Positions 1-8,638 are shown, numbered from the stretch's first letter. The stretch: DNA of 64,000 nt from Gammaproteobacteria bacterium (GCA_020445255.1 JAGRGY010000014.1:74282-138281); one strand, 5' to 3'. The notes: generated by a model from the sequence alone, not told the origin. Made by a program: numbers and translations.

Positions 1-409
1 AGCTGTCCCAGTACATGCCGCCGTTGATCGGGCAGATGCCCAGGCAGACCACGAATTTCGGCCCCTGCATCTGTTCGTAGGAGCGGATGATGCGCTTCAG
101 CGTTTTTACCGAGGCGTAGCCGCCGATGATGAACACGGAGGCCTGGCGCGGCGTGGGACGGACCTGCACACCCATGCGGTAGGCATCGAAGCGTGCGGTC
201 ATCAGCGGGTTCAACTCGACCGCGCCGCAGCCCGTGCCGAAAGCGAGCAGCCACAGCGAGTTGGCGCGCACCCAGTTGATGAACTTCTCCACCACGGCGA
301 CCGGGTAGGGCTCGTACGGCACGGGTCGGGCGTCCGAGAACAGGTCCCGGTCCTCCGCGCTCAGACCCTGGTTCATCAGCGGACCGAGGGCGTATTTGTG
401 TGTGTCCAT
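1..409 (-). CDS. NuoB-like Fe-S subunit of Mrp/Nuo-type complex (partial, cut by window edge)
   Basis: Member of the NADH-quinone oxidoreductase 20 kDa (NuoB) / group 4 hydrogenase small-subunit family; 136 residues are visible from an ATG at 409-407 and the C-terminus is outside the window. The family carries the Fe-S cluster nearest the membrane domain. Recognisable landmarks are FGTGCGAVEL, PTPRQA and LGICPINGGMY. Compared with the classical N2 ligands of NuoB (two adjacent Cys, one in GTC, one in GAC), only the first and fourth are present; the second is Gly and the third position reads Ala (GGYAS). The gene starts 20 bp after the NuoH-like stop and is the last visible gene of the operon. 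Electron-input subunits would be expected beyond the edge. The family call is firm; redox function is uncertain because of the missing ligands. Confidence 0.85.
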   Translation of the reverse strand, partial: MDTHKYALGPLMNQGLSAEDRDLFSDARPVPYEPYPVAVVEKFINWVRANSLWLLAFGTGCGAVELNPLMTARFDAYRMGVQVRPTPRQASVFIIGGYASVKTLKRIIRSYEQMQGPKFVVCLGICPINGGMYWDS

Positions 410-429
410 CGGTTTCCTCCTTGCCGCGT

Positions 430-1356
430 TCAGGGCAACAGGACGGCCTGCGTATAGGCGATGGCTGCGACACCGATCAGGGTCGGGTAGCGCAGGAAGA
501 ATCGAATCGACTGGTCAACGCGATAGCGCGGGAAGGCCGCGCCGACGACCACCGCTACCATGTATATAGCCCAGGTCTTGATCACCAGCTCAATGAGGTT
601 CGTTGCGCCCCCGAAGAACAAGTCCATGAAAAGTATCAGTTTTGCACCGGCAAACACGGCACGGTTCATGGTCATCATGGCCAGGTAGGAACTGTGGTAT
701 TCGGTCGGCGGGCCGATCGGGATCTCGTTCGGGGCCATCATGACGTCGAACGGCGAATAGCCGGTCATGCCGAGAAAAGCGAGCATGGCCGCAGCGACCG
801 CCAGCGGGTTGGTGAACAGGGTCCAGTGGGTCACGCCGCCCTGCTGCGCCGCGACGATATCGTTGATCGACAGCGTGTCGTACTGCACGACGATGGCAAT
901 GATCGCGAGCGCGAACGGCACCTCGTAGGCGGTCATCTGCCCCAGGCCGCGCGCGATGCCGATCGCGCTGAAGGGGTGACCGCTCTCGCCGGCGCCGATC
1001 GCCATGCCGAGCTGGCCGAAGAACATGAAATACATGGCCAGCAGCAGGTCGCCCGCCATGTTGAAGTTGCTAAACATCTCGCTGCCGAAAAGCACCGGCA
1101 CGAACGCCAGCGTGCCGATCCCGCCCGCCAGGCGGAACACCGGGCCGAGATAGAACATCGCACCGTGGCTGACGGCGGTGCGCTTGCCGAGGTTCTTGAA
1201 CAGGTCGATGAACGGCTGGTAGACAGGTATGCCGATGCGCCCCTGCACCTTCGCAAGCGTGCGCGCGACGATGCCGGACAGCAGCATGCCGTACAGCCCG
1301 ACGATGGTCAGGTTGAGCAGGAAATAGCCGATCTGCAGGGGCCAGTCCAGCGTCAT
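430..1356 (-). CDS. NuoH-like membrane subunit (complex I / hydrogenase membrane anchor)
   Basis: A 308-residue multi-span membrane protein of the NuoH/MbhM family, which joins the Fe-S arm to the ion-pumping arm and lines the quinone or coupling site. N-terminal LAKVQGRIGIPVYQPFIDLFK is the typical first cytoplasmic loop, and ESGHPFSAIGIARGLGQMTAYE and the APNEIPIGPPTEY loop are characteristic of the family. About eight hydrophobic segments are visible. The ATG at 1356-1354 overlaps the stop of the large antiporter gene (ATGA), which fixes the start, although the reading frame is open further upstream. The short stop-to-start gap to the NuoB-like gene indicates cotranscription. Confidence 0.88.
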   Translation of the reverse strand: MTLDWPLQIGYFLLNLTIVGLYGMLLSGIVARTLAKVQGRIGIPVYQPFIDLFKNLGKRTAVSHGAMFYLGPVFRLAGGIGTLAFVPVLFGSEMFSNFNMAGDLLLAMYFMFFGQLGMAIGAGESGHPFSAIGIARGLGQMTAYEVPFALAIIAIVVQYDTLSINDIVAAQQGGVTHWTLFTNPLAVAAAMLAFLGMTGYSPFDVMMAPNEIPIGPPTEYHSSYLAMMTMNRAVFAGAKLILFMDLFFGGATNLIELVIKTWAIYMVAVVVGAAFPRYRVDQSIRFFLRYPTLIGVAAIAYTQAVLLP

Positions 1357-4300
1357 GTCGAGCCTCCGACCGCGAGATACAGTGCGACGAGGTAGAGCAG
1401 TACGTACAGTGCATAGGTCTGTCCGTTGCCCGTATAGAAGGTGCGCAGGCCACCGCCCAGGGAATGGCTCCATTCGGTGACGCCGTTCCAGAATGCAGTG
1501 GCGCGCGGCACGATCAGGAAGCCGAGCGCGCGTTCGTAGAAACGGTAGAAGTCGTACGCATAGTGCGTGGTTTCGGGGGATTCCGGGCGCTCGGCCGCAA
1601 ACACGATATTGAACTGTTTGACCTTCTGCACATGCATGAAGCGGGACAGCACCAGCAGCATCAGGAGCGGCACCATGAACACCGCGCCGACGACGTTGAT
1701 GATCATGAAGCCGTCCCAGTAGCCGAGCCCGCTTTGCACCAGCGTGCCGTTGACGACCAGCGTCTGCGGTGCGTGCCCGGCCATGATCTCGGCCAGCGGG
1801 CCGACCAGCCAGTTCGGCTGCACCGAGAAGACCAGGATGACCAGGACCAGCACACCCTGCGGAATCAGCAGTGGCAGCGGAGCCTCGCGCAGGTCCTTGT
1901 GGGCGCGCTTGCGCTGGCCGAGGAATACCGTGTGGATCATGCGGAACAGGTACAGGAACGCAACCGCACTGGCGAAGAACGCAAGGCCCGCCTGCCAGTA
2001 CCAGCCCTTTTCGAGCAGTGCGTTGATCAGCAGCCATTTGCCGCCGAAGCCGGTCAGCGGCGGCACACCGGACAACGCGATGATCGCGATCAGCATGGCG
2101 AAGAAACTGAACGGCATGTTCTGGATCAAACCGCCCATGCGGTACATCTCGCGTTGACCGACGCGCAGGATGACGCCGGCCGCGACCAGGAACAGCAGGC
2201 CTTTGAACAGCAGGTGGTTGACCGTCAGGTAACCGGCGGCCACCCATCCCATATGGGTGCCGGTCGCGAGCGCGGCAATCATGTAACCGACCTGACCCAT
2301 GCTCGAGTAGGCGAGCATGCGCTTGATGTCTTCCTGAAAGATCGCCATCAGTGCGCCGAAGAACGCGGTCAGCAGGCCGACCCAGCCCACGACGTACATC
2401 ACCGCCGTTGCCGCGCCGCCCTTGACGCCCAGCTGCATCACCGCGATGAACAGGCCGAAGATCGTCGCCTTGCCGAGTACGGCCGACAGCATCGCGGAGA
2501 AATCGTCGTCTGCTTCGGCATAGGCGCCCGGCAGCCAGACATGCAGCCCGAGCGCCCCGGCCTTGGTCAGGAAGCCAACCGCGAGCAGACCGAGCACCCA
2601 ACCGGACCCCTGCTGCACCCGTACCAGGTCGGCCAGCGCAGCGGAGCCGGAATGTGCGTAGGCCAGGCCGAAGCCGGCCAGCAGCAGGAACGCCGAACCG
2701 AGCGAGAAGATCAGGTAGCTCAGCGTGAAGGGTGCCGCTCCGCGGCCCATACACAACAGCATGTAGGAGCTCAGCGTGATGAACTCCCAGGCGACAAAGA
2801 ACTGCAGGCTGGTTTCCGCCTGCAACAGCCCGCCGAACGACAGCAGCAGCAATGTCAGCAGCGGATAATAGCCATGACGGCTGTCGTCGCGGTACAGGCT
2901 GGCCGCCGCGATCAACAGGCCGCCGCCGAGCAGCAGGATGCCGAACAAACGATGGAGGCCCGCGAGTTCAGGGGCGATGAACACGCTGTAGATGGCGACG
3001 ATGGCCAGCGTCAGCATGGCCTTCAGCCGTCCCGGCAGGCCGTCGACGAGCATCAGTGCAATTGCGACGTATACCGGTAGCAGTGTGGCCAGCGTGTCGG
3101 GCCCGAACGAGCGCGCGGCGATATGGCCGCTGCCGAACAGGCCCAGCACGGCGAATACCACCGGCAGCAGTTGCGGCATCGCCGGGGTCGAGGCGGTCTC
3201 GTCGGCGGGTTGCATCGCATGGCCGAACCAGCGGAACAGGTACACCGCCTCGACCAGCGAACCAATCAGGATCAGGGCCACCCAGGCAGACATGCCACCC
3301 GCTGACAACTGCATGACCAGTTCCCATTTCGCCCAGAAACCGGGGAACGGCGGCAGTCCGGCCAGCGCGGCGAGAAGCAGTCCGAACAGCACCAGCAGCA
3401 AGGGACGCGCACGCAGCCCATGCCAGTCCGCAATGTTCTCGCGGCTCAGCGCCCCGGCCAGCCAGAACAGACCGGCCTTTGCGACCAGGTGATTGACGAA
3501 CAGTCCGCCGACCACGAGCGGGATCGCGGCTGTCTGGTCGAGTCGCGTCAGCAGCAACAGCGCCAGGGCGACCAGGCTCACCTGGCCGATCGACGAGTAG
3601 CCGAGCAGCCGGCGGGCCTTCTTCTGCTTCAGACCGATGATGTTGGACACCAGGAAGGTGGCGCCGGCTATGGCCGCCATGGCAGGCAGGTAGGGTGCGG
3701 TCAGCGGCAGGACCTTGTACAGCGCGAACAACGCGCCCGCCGACACGCCTACGGAGACCATCGCCGCTATGCCCGGCGGAACGCTTTCGTAGACATCCAG
3801 GCCCCAGCCATTGGCCGGGTAGGGTTTGAGTTCGATCACGACGCCGGCAACCAGCAGCGCCATCGCCACCATGCCGATCGGTCCCTGCACGAGCCCGACC
3901 TGCTCACGCATCCCGTCGATGTTCAACGTACCGGTGAGGTAATAAAACAGCATCACGCCCAGCAGGAAGAAGGTCGATGCGAGCGACGTGGCGATGATGT
4001 ACTTGAATCCGGCGGTCAAAGCGGCGGCGCTGCGTTCCAGGCCGAGCAGGCCGTAGGTCGCGATCGCGGTGATCTCGATGAAGATGAACAGGTTGAACAG
4101 GTCGCGCGTCATGATCATGCCGTCGATGCCCATCGCCAGGATCAGGAACGCCGACATGGCCGCAGCGCGATCGCGCAACAGGTCGCCGAGATACCAGCCG
4201 CCAAGCAGCGCCGCCAGGTTGACGCCGGCCACGAACAACGCCTCTTCGAGACCGAGCCGCAGGTTGATCGAAAACGGTGGGCCGAAACCGGCCGTCTGGA

Positions 4301-4490
4301 TCTCCTGCGCGGCGGCCCCGTCTGCCAGCCACATCAGCCACAACAAGGGCAGTAGCGCCTGATAGGCCAGGGTCAGATGGAACAGGCCCCGGCGAATCGC
4401 CGGGCTGCGGCCGTCGACAAGCGGCAGCAGGAAGCCGATGCCGAGCCCGACGATGACAAGGTTCAGCGGGTTGATCAGGGCGTCTACCAT
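1353..4490 (-). CDS. Fused double antiporter-like subunit (MrpD-like + NuoL/M-like), 1045 aa
   Basis: Proton-conducting membrane protein containing two complete antiporter-type modules in one chain. The first half (about residues 1-490) has the module landmark KKARRLLGYSSIGQVSL, with a variant LKPYPANGWGLDVYESVP where other members have HFWLP. A hydrophobic stretch joins it to the second half (about 560-1045), which has the classical HVWLPGAYAEADDDFSA and EDIKRMLAYSSMGQVGYM, followed by a C-terminal extension. Single MrpD/NuoL-M-N proteins are about 450-620 residues. The ATG at 4490-4488 overlaps the mnhC stop (ATGGTAG), and no internal stop or start-with-RBS separates the halves. The role would be ion (H+ or Na+) translocation coupled to the Nuo-like arm. 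The family is certain; the ion is not visible from sequence. Confidence 0.88.
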   Translation of the reverse strand: MVDALINPLNLVIVGLGIGFLLPLVDGRSPAIRRGLFHLTLAYQALLPLLWLMWLADGAAAQEIQTAGFGPPFSINLRLGLEEALFVAGVNLAALLGGWYLGDLLRDRAAAMSAFLILAMGIDGMIMTRDLFNLFIFIEITAIATYGLLGLERSAAALTAGFKYIIATSLASTFFLLGVMLFYYLTGTLNIDGMREQVGLVQGPIGMVAMALLVAGVVIELKPYPANGWGLDVYESVPPGIAAMVSVGVSAGALFALYKVLPLTAPYLPAMAAIAGATFLVSNIIGLKQKKARRLLGYSSIGQVSLVALALLLLTRLDQTAAIPLVVGGLFVNHLVAKAGLFWLAGALSRENIADWHGLRARPLLLVLFGLLLAALAGLPPFPGFWAKWELVMQLSAGGMSAWVALILIGSLVEAVYLFRWFGHAMQPADETASTPAMPQLLPVVFAVLGLFGSGHIAARSFGPDTLATLLPVYVAIALMLVDGLPGRLKAMLTLAIVAIYSVFIAPELAGLHRLFGILLLGGGLLIAAASLYRDDSRHGYYPLLTLLLLSFGGLLQAETSLQFFVAWEFITLSSYMLLCMGRGAAPFTLSYLIFSLGSAFLLLAGFGLAYAHSGSAALADLVRVQQGSGWVLGLLAVGFLTKAGALGLHVWLPGAYAEADDDFSAMLSAVLGKATIFGLFIAVMQLGVKGGAATAVMYVVGWVGLLTAFFGALMAIFQEDIKRMLAYSSMGQVGYMIAALATGTHMGWVAAGYLTVNHLLFKGLLFLVAAGVILRVGQREMYRMGGLIQNMPFSFFAMLIAIIALSGVPPLTGFGGKWLLINALLEKGWYWQAGLAFFASAVAFLYLFRMIHTVFLGQRKRAHKDLREAPLPLLIPQGVLVLVILVFSVQPNWLVGPLAEIMAGHAPQTLVVNGTLVQSGLGYWDGFMIINVVGAVFMVPLLMLLVLSRFMHVQKVKQFNIVFAAERPESPETTHYAYDFYRFYERALGFLIVPRATAFWNGVTEWSHSLGGGLRTFYTGNGQTYALYVLLYLVALYLAVGGST

Positions 4491-4855
4491 TTGCCGTCCG
4501 TGCAGTCGTCGATCGACAGGGTCTTCTTGTGCGTGTGGATCTGGACCGCGTAGGCCAGCATGACCGCCGTGATGCCCAGTCCGATCACGATGGCCGTCAG
4601 CACCAGCGCGGAGGGAATGGGGTCCACCACCGTGTTGACCGCCGTGGCCCGTTCGACCGCGGCGTCGATGATCGGCGCAGTGCCTCCACGCGTGTATCCG
4701 AGCGACACCATGATCATGTGGATGCCGGTATCGATCAGCGAGAAGCCGATGATGATGCGGATGATGTGCTTTCGGACCAGCATGCCCCACATGCCGATCA
4801 GCAGCAGTCCGAAGCCGGTTGCCAGCGTGATCGCCGACAGTGAAAGCTCATTCAT
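4484..4855 (-). CDS. mnhC: MnhC/NuoK-like antiporter subunit
   Basis: A 123-residue protein with three hydrophobic segments, matching MnhC/MrpC and its complex I homologue NuoK in size and in the IGFSLIDTGIHMIMVSLG segment. Membrane subunit of the ion-translocating module. The ATG at 4855-4853 overlaps the stop of the preceding MnhB-type gene, and its own stop overlaps the start of the fused antiporter gene, so translation is probably coupled through the operon. The C-terminal 25 residues are hydrophilic and end in DGKW. I see no unusual features. Confidence 0.85.
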   Translation of the reverse strand: MNELSLSAITLATGFGLLLIGMWGMLVRKHIIRIIIGFSLIDTGIHMIMVSLGYTRGGTAPIIDAAVERATAVNTVVDPIPSALVLTAIVIGLGITAVMLAYAVQIHTHKKTLSIDDCTDGKW

Positions 4856-5544
4856 GGCGCGTTTCCCTTGAAGCGCTCGAGCACCGCGCTGAGCTCGGTG
4901 CCGACCTTCAGACCGATGAAGGTGTAGATCACCGGGATGGCACCGGCACTGAACAGCCGGCCGTATTCACCCAGCGGCAGTACGCGGTTGTCGAGGAAGC
5001 CGCCGGCCAGCGCGATCCCGAGTACTCCGATCACCACGTAACCGAAACCGGACAACGACTCGGTGGCGCTGAGCAGGCCATGACGCAGACGCGACTGGGG
5101 CAGCGAGAGGAACAACAGCAGCGTCGCCGACGCGATCACGGCGCCGCCCTGGAAGCCCCCGCCGGGTGTCAGATGACCATTGGCGAAGATGTAGACGCCG
5201 AGCAGGATGACGATCGGAAACAGGTACTCGACTGCCGTCTCGACGATCTCGCTGGCGCGTTTCGGCGGCTCGGCCGCGTCGGTGCCGCCGCCGAGTGTCA
5301 ACAGCAGTCCGACGGCGATTGCCGACAGGAACAGCACCGTGACCTCGCCGAGCGTGTCGAGGCCGCGGTAGGTGACGACGACCGCCGTCACCAGGTTCGG
5401 CGCACCGAGTTCGTCCGGACCCTGTGCGACATACCGCCCGGGCAGCGCCTCGAGCGCAGTCTTCTCGACGTAGTTGCCGGCCACGTCCCAGAACATGAAG
5501 GCCAGCAGGATCAGGGTTAGCACGATCAGCAGACGTTTTGCCAT
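4852..5544 (-). CDS. MnhB/MbhE-type antiporter subunit
   Basis: A 230-residue membrane protein. The N-terminal part (about 1-90: one membrane segment, a periplasmic stretch ending VVTYRGLDTLGEVTVLF, second segment) resembles the MbhE-type subunit of membrane-bound hydrogenases. The C-terminal 130 residues (ETAVEYLFPIVILLGVYIF, LTPGGGFQGGAVIASA, then three further segments) are the MnhB domain. Such MbhE-MnhB proteins are usual in Mrp-like complexes linked to Nuo-type subunits. ATG at 5544-5542; 12 bp separate it from the mnhG stop, and it overlaps mnhC by 4 bp. Confidence 0.83.
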   Translation of the reverse strand: MAKRLLIVLTLILLAFMFWDVAGNYVEKTALEALPGRYVAQGPDELGAPNLVTAVVVTYRGLDTLGEVTVLFLSAIAVGLLLTLGGGTDAAEPPKRASEIVETAVEYLFPIVILLGVYIFANGHLTPGGGFQGGAVIASATLLLFLSLPQSRLRHGLLSATESLSGFGYVVIGVLGIALAGGFLDNRVLPLGEYGRLFSAGAIPVIYTFIGLKVGTELSAVLERFKGNAP

Positions 5545-5556
5545 GGCGATTTCCGG

Positions 5557-5892
5557 CTATGCCCCGTCGCCCGGGCCCTCGATCTCTTCGAGGCGGTCCA
5601 CGACGGTCTTTTCGGTACGCGGCACGTGCCGCGCATGCGACGCACGTGCCAGGGCATGTGACGAAACCGGGTTGGTCATCAACACGAACAGCACGAGAAG
5701 CAGGAGCTTACCGGTCCATTCCGGGTGAAACAGGCACAGGCCGAGCAGCACGAGGATCGTGCCCAGGGTCGAGGCCTTGGTGCCGGTCTGGATGCGGTTG
5801 TAGCTGTCCGGCATACGCAGCACGCCGAGGCCGGCGGCAAACAGGAACACAGCGCCGGCGAGCACGATGATGCTGCCGATCAGTTCACTCAT
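5557..5892 (-). CDS. mnhG: MnhG antiporter subunit
   Basis: A 111-residue protein of the monovalent cation/proton antiporter MnhG/PhaG family. It has an N-terminal segment followed by GVLRMPDSYNRIQTGTKASTLG, the family signature loop, and two more hydrophobic segments. It is part of the small-subunit module needed for Mrp assembly. The ATG at 5892-5890 overlaps the end of the DUF4040 gene by 8 bp. The C-terminal tail (EIEGPGDGA) is acidic and hydrophilic. Confidence 0.88.
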   Translation of the reverse strand: MSELIGSIIVLAGAVFLFAAGLGVLRMPDSYNRIQTGTKASTLGTILVLLGLCLFHPEWTGKLLLLVLFVLMTNPVSSHALARASHARHVPRTEKTVVDRLEEIEGPGDGA

Positions 5893-6145
5893 CGGGATCG
5901 TGCTCCTGGCGGCGGGTGCGGTTGATGGCGTAGAGAAAGATTGCCGTCGACAGGCCGCTGCCGATCGAGGCCTCGGTCATCGCGACGTCCGGCGCCGAGA
6001 GGATCACGTAGCTGACCGACGCGAACAGGCTGGTCAACCCGGCGGCGATTACCGCGCTGACGATATTGTCGAGGCTCACCGCGGCCAGCGCCCCGACCAG
6101 GATCGCCACGCAGACCAGCAGGGTAAGCCAGGCCATCGGGTCCAT
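5885..6145 (-). CDS. DUF4040 / MbhD-like subunit of Mrp-type complex
   Basis: An 86-residue protein with three hydrophobic segments and the sequence YVILSAPDVAMTEASIGSG, typical of the DUF4040 domain that occurs as a separate MbhD-like subunit or inside large MnhA proteins. Having it as a stand-alone gene rather than part of an MnhA fusion fits the MBH/Mrp-linked type of complex. The ATG at 6145-6143 follows the mnhF stop directly with no spacer, and the gene overlaps mnhG by 8 bp. Confidence 0.82.
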   Translation of the reverse strand: MDPMAWLTLLVCVAILVGALAAVSLDNIVSAVIAAGLTSLFASVSYVILSAPDVAMTEASIGSGLSTAIFLYAINRTRRQEHDPDE

Positions 6146-6415
6146 TCAGAGTCCCTTTTCCAGGTACCGCGCCACACCGAGCACACCGAGGAAACTCAGC
6201 AGCCCGTAGACGATTGCCACGTCGACATAGATGAACCGCCCTGCGAAATGGGCCAGCAGCACGATGATGGACAGCGATACAACGGTGAGCAGATCGACGG
6301 CGATGATGCGGTCGGTTTCGGTCTCACCCTGCACCAGTCGTATCAGGCCGAACACGATGGCAAAACCGATCAGCACCATCGCAAGTCCCAGGATGTAACC
6401 GGCAACTTCAGCCAT
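6146..6415 (-). CDS. mnhF: MnhF antiporter subunit
   Basis: An 89-residue protein with three predicted membrane segments and the internal sequence RLVQGETETDRIIAVDLLTV, the conserved MnhF/PhaF region. Small structural subunit of the Mrp-type ion-translocating complex. The ATG at 6415-6413 overlaps the mnhE stop by 8 bp and its stop abuts the start of the DUF4040 gene, so the order E-F-DUF4040-G-B-C-D is a single operon on the minus strand. Confidence 0.88.
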   Translation of the reverse strand: MAEVAGYILGLAMVLIGFAIVFGLIRLVQGETETDRIIAVDLLTVVSLSIIVLLAHFAGRFIYVDVAIVYGLLSFLGVLGVARYLEKGL

Positions 6416-6905
6416 AGATCACGCTCAAGTGTCGTTCGAAGCGCTCGGCGATCGCGCGTGTCGCGCCCTCGAGGTCTTCGGCCTCGACGTCGATCCAATG
6501 AACGAACAGCGAGTCGCCGTCGATATCGACGACCAGCGTGCCGGGCGTCAGCGTGATCGAGTTGGCGAGGACCATGCGTCCGGTGCGTGACCTGAGCCGC
6601 GTCTTGATCTCCACGATGCCCGGGTGGATATCGATACGCGGCGAAAAAACCAGCCGGGCCACGTGCAGATTGGCGCGTACCAATTCCTGTGCGAACACCA
6701 GCAGATAGAGACCGGAATGGATCAGTACCTGTGGGGTGACCCGGATATCCGCGTAGGCGTTGCTGAAACGCGACAAGGCGAGGCTGATCAGCGTGGCCAA
6801 GACCAAACCGGTGACCACCACCTGGGTATCGAGTGAGGCGTTGGCTATCAGCCACACAGCAATCAGGGTTACCCAGAGATTGAGTGCCATCCGGGTGTCA
6901 GTCAC
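6408..6905 (-). CDS. mnhE: MnhE antiporter subunit, first gene of the Mrp/Nuo operon
   Basis: A 165-residue MnhE family protein. It has two N-terminal hydrophobic stretches, then the conserved core containing VFSPRIDIHPGIVEI, NSITLTPGTLVVDIDGD and LFVHWIDV, which is the hallmark of the family. The longest reading frame begins with GTG at 6905-6903; an ATG at 6890-6888 would give 160 residues starting MALNLW. Neither has a strong Shine-Dalgarno sequence, so the exact start is open. It is the promoter-proximal gene; transcription should start in the following 0.8 kb gap. Confidence 0.86.
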   Translation of the reverse strand: MTDTRMALNLWVTLIAVWLIANASLDTQVVVTGLVLATLISLALSRFSNAYADIRVTPQVLIHSGLYLLVFAQELVRANLHVARLVFSPRIDIHPGIVEIKTRLRSRTGRMVLANSITLTPGTLVVDIDGDSLFVHWIDVEAEDLEGATRAIAERFERHLSVIYG

Positions 6906-7714
6906 GAGAGGTGATTCCCCAGCTCAGTGTGGTCGTGGATTTCGGTGGCCGCGGCATGGCGGACGCCTTCTTCGTTGCCCAGATGGATACGAATAAGCAC
7001 TGTTGTACAAACCAGCCGCGACGAAATCCATAGCAAGAATGACTGAAGAGCATACACGCTACCAGAGCAGTATCAAGGGTCGAACCGAACGTTTCGGCAT
7101 GCGGATGGGCGACGATGGCGTGACGGCCAACCGCAGCGACAGAATATGAGGCGGAGCGGGTTGAAATGGGCTTTCTTACCGCACTCAATCGCGCCAAGCC
7201 CCGGTGCGGTGACCTGAAGGCGGGCACCGGTTCCGCGCTGGCGTGCGCTGAAAAATCGTCGGTGCCCCTTTTCGGGCCGACGTGCGCACGGCATGGGCGC
7301 ACGTACCGTTCGATCGGGTACCCGGATGGCGCTGCCATCGTTTATGGCGTTTCTTCGATCGGCCGAGGCGGCGGCCGTTCGACCGTATCGTGGCCGGCTT
7401 CGTGCCACTGCAGGTGCTGGTGCGCTTCACAACCTCGGTTAAGATTTTGGACGCGGCACGGCCGCGGTAAGACATCGCTACCCGGGTCACCTGCGTGTCA
7501 AACACGTTGAAACGGTGGGGTTGGTGCGAGGCTGGTGATGACCGGTCGGTCGCACGCCCCCACCGAAGTGGTTGCGGCGACGCGCGCGATGGCAGCGTAG
7601 GTGGACCGTGGAGTGCTACCGGCGTCGCCAGTGCGCGGCGCCACGAACCTTCAAGGCGACCTACTCGACGCGGCGGCTTCGGCTGCTTACCCCGCTGGCC
7701 CCACCGGGCAGCGA
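6906..7714. other. Non-coding or unassigned region, 0.8 kb
   Basis: No open frame here resembles a known protein, and the longer frames have the arginine-rich, repetitive look of GC-rich shadows. The part next to 6905 must contain the promoter and leader of the Mrp/Nuo operon, because that is the only transcription unit starting here. I could not pick a convincing -35/-10 pair. No tRNA, repeat or terminator was recognised. Confidence 0.5.
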
Positions 7715-8224
7715 TTACGGGAAAGCCGGGATGTGTGGCTCCGTGCCCTCGATGTCGGCCTCCGGATGATGGCTCTTCACCAGGGTCTCGATTTCTTCGA
7801 CCCTGGTGCGGGGAACGTCGACCATGAAGAGGATGTTCCCGTTCTGGACTGCGGATTCGAACTGTCGAATCTGGCTGTTCACGACGTCGACGCCGATCAT
7901 CGATGACAACCAGGCACCGACCCCGGAGCCGAGCAGCGCTGTCGCCAACACCGCGCCGCCACCGAGCACGAGTCCGGCGGGTGGAAACGAGACCGCGGCG
8001 ATGCCGGCCAGGGTCCCGGTTACACCGCCGACCGCGAGGCCGCGCTCGATTGCGGGAATCACATCGCTGGTTTGCAGAAACGAGGCCTTTGGTAGATCGC
8101 CGAGTGGCGCACCCTCGCGGGCGACGACGTGGATCTGCCGCTCGCTGATGCGTGCCAGCAGCAATTCATCGGTGACACGATTCGCGGTGTCGAAGTCGGG
8201 TACCAGAAAGTAGATTCTGCGCAT
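7715..8224 (-). CDS. Small membrane protein with glycine-rich hydrophobic core (DUF1269-like)
   Basis: A 169-residue protein of unknown function. Residues 1-55 (MRRIYFLVPDFDTANRVTDELL...) resemble the alpha/beta N-terminal domain seen in DUF1269 and related stress-associated proteins. Residues about 65-115 form a glycine/alanine-rich hydrophobic hairpin (GGVTGTLAGIAAV, LVLGGGAVLATALLGSGVG). The C-terminal part (NGNILFMVDVPRTRVEEIETLV, HHPEADIEGTEP) is soluble. The frame is open upstream to 8515, but the ATG at 8224-8222 is preceded by GGGGAGGA at good spacing. It appears monocistronic. The family call is tentative. Confidence 0.7.
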   Translation of the reverse strand: MRRIYFLVPDFDTANRVTDELLLARISERQIHVVAREGAPLGDLPKASFLQTSDVIPAIERGLAVGGVTGTLAGIAAVSFPPAGLVLGGGAVLATALLGSGVGAWLSSMIGVDVVNSQIRQFESAVQNGNILFMVDVPRTRVEEIETLVKSHHPEADIEGTEPHIPAFP

Positions 8225-8638
8225 ACGTCCTCCCCTGAGTGTGAACCGGAAGATCGTGCCGTCGATGGCGCATGACGGCAGCCCACATGCGGTACCGGAT
8301 ACCGTACTCGTACTAGTACAAGCGTAGCCCACTCCGACCCGGCCGACCGGCCAATCGGGGGTTGGGATCGGGACACGGGAGAGCCCGGGGGCAGAATCAT
8401 CTGGACGGTCCTTCGATACCGGGTCCTTCACCTTGGCGTGCATCTGCCAGTGCCTTTTCCAGTCGACGCACACATCGGCCGACCATGCCGCGTGGCCGGC
8501 GAAAGGGCCGGACATTCAAGGTATTGCCGACTGCTAGAATAAGGGTCTGGCGCGCGCGCCGTTCGCGGGCGGAAGCACTACTCGGGGTCGCACGCTGTCC
8601 CGCGACCTGGCACACACTCAGGCACTCTGGATTTGCTG
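8225..8638. promoter_or_regulatory. Divergent intergenic region with candidate promoter for the AOR gene
   Basis: This 0.4 kb region separates the minus-strand membrane protein gene from the aldehyde oxidoreductase gene. An extended -10 element TGCTAGAAT lies at 8532-8540, about 100 bp before the AOR start, with no good -35, which is common for extended -10 promoters. A perfect 10-bp palindrome GTACTAGTAC occurs at 8310-8319, next to further GTAC-rich sequence; it could be an operator for the minus-strand gene. No coding sequence is supported. Confidence 0.35.

Noticed and set aside
1464..3080. Long plus-strand open frame (538 codons) opposite the fused antiporter gene
   Set aside because: The sequence is Gln/His/Arg/Asp-rich with no fold pattern and lies wholly opposite a well-supported membrane protein gene; it is a GC-rich shadow frame.
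7166..7510. Short open frames in the 0.8 kb gap upstream of mnhE
   Set aside because: Frames overlap on both strands, lack ribosome sites and show no protein-like composition.
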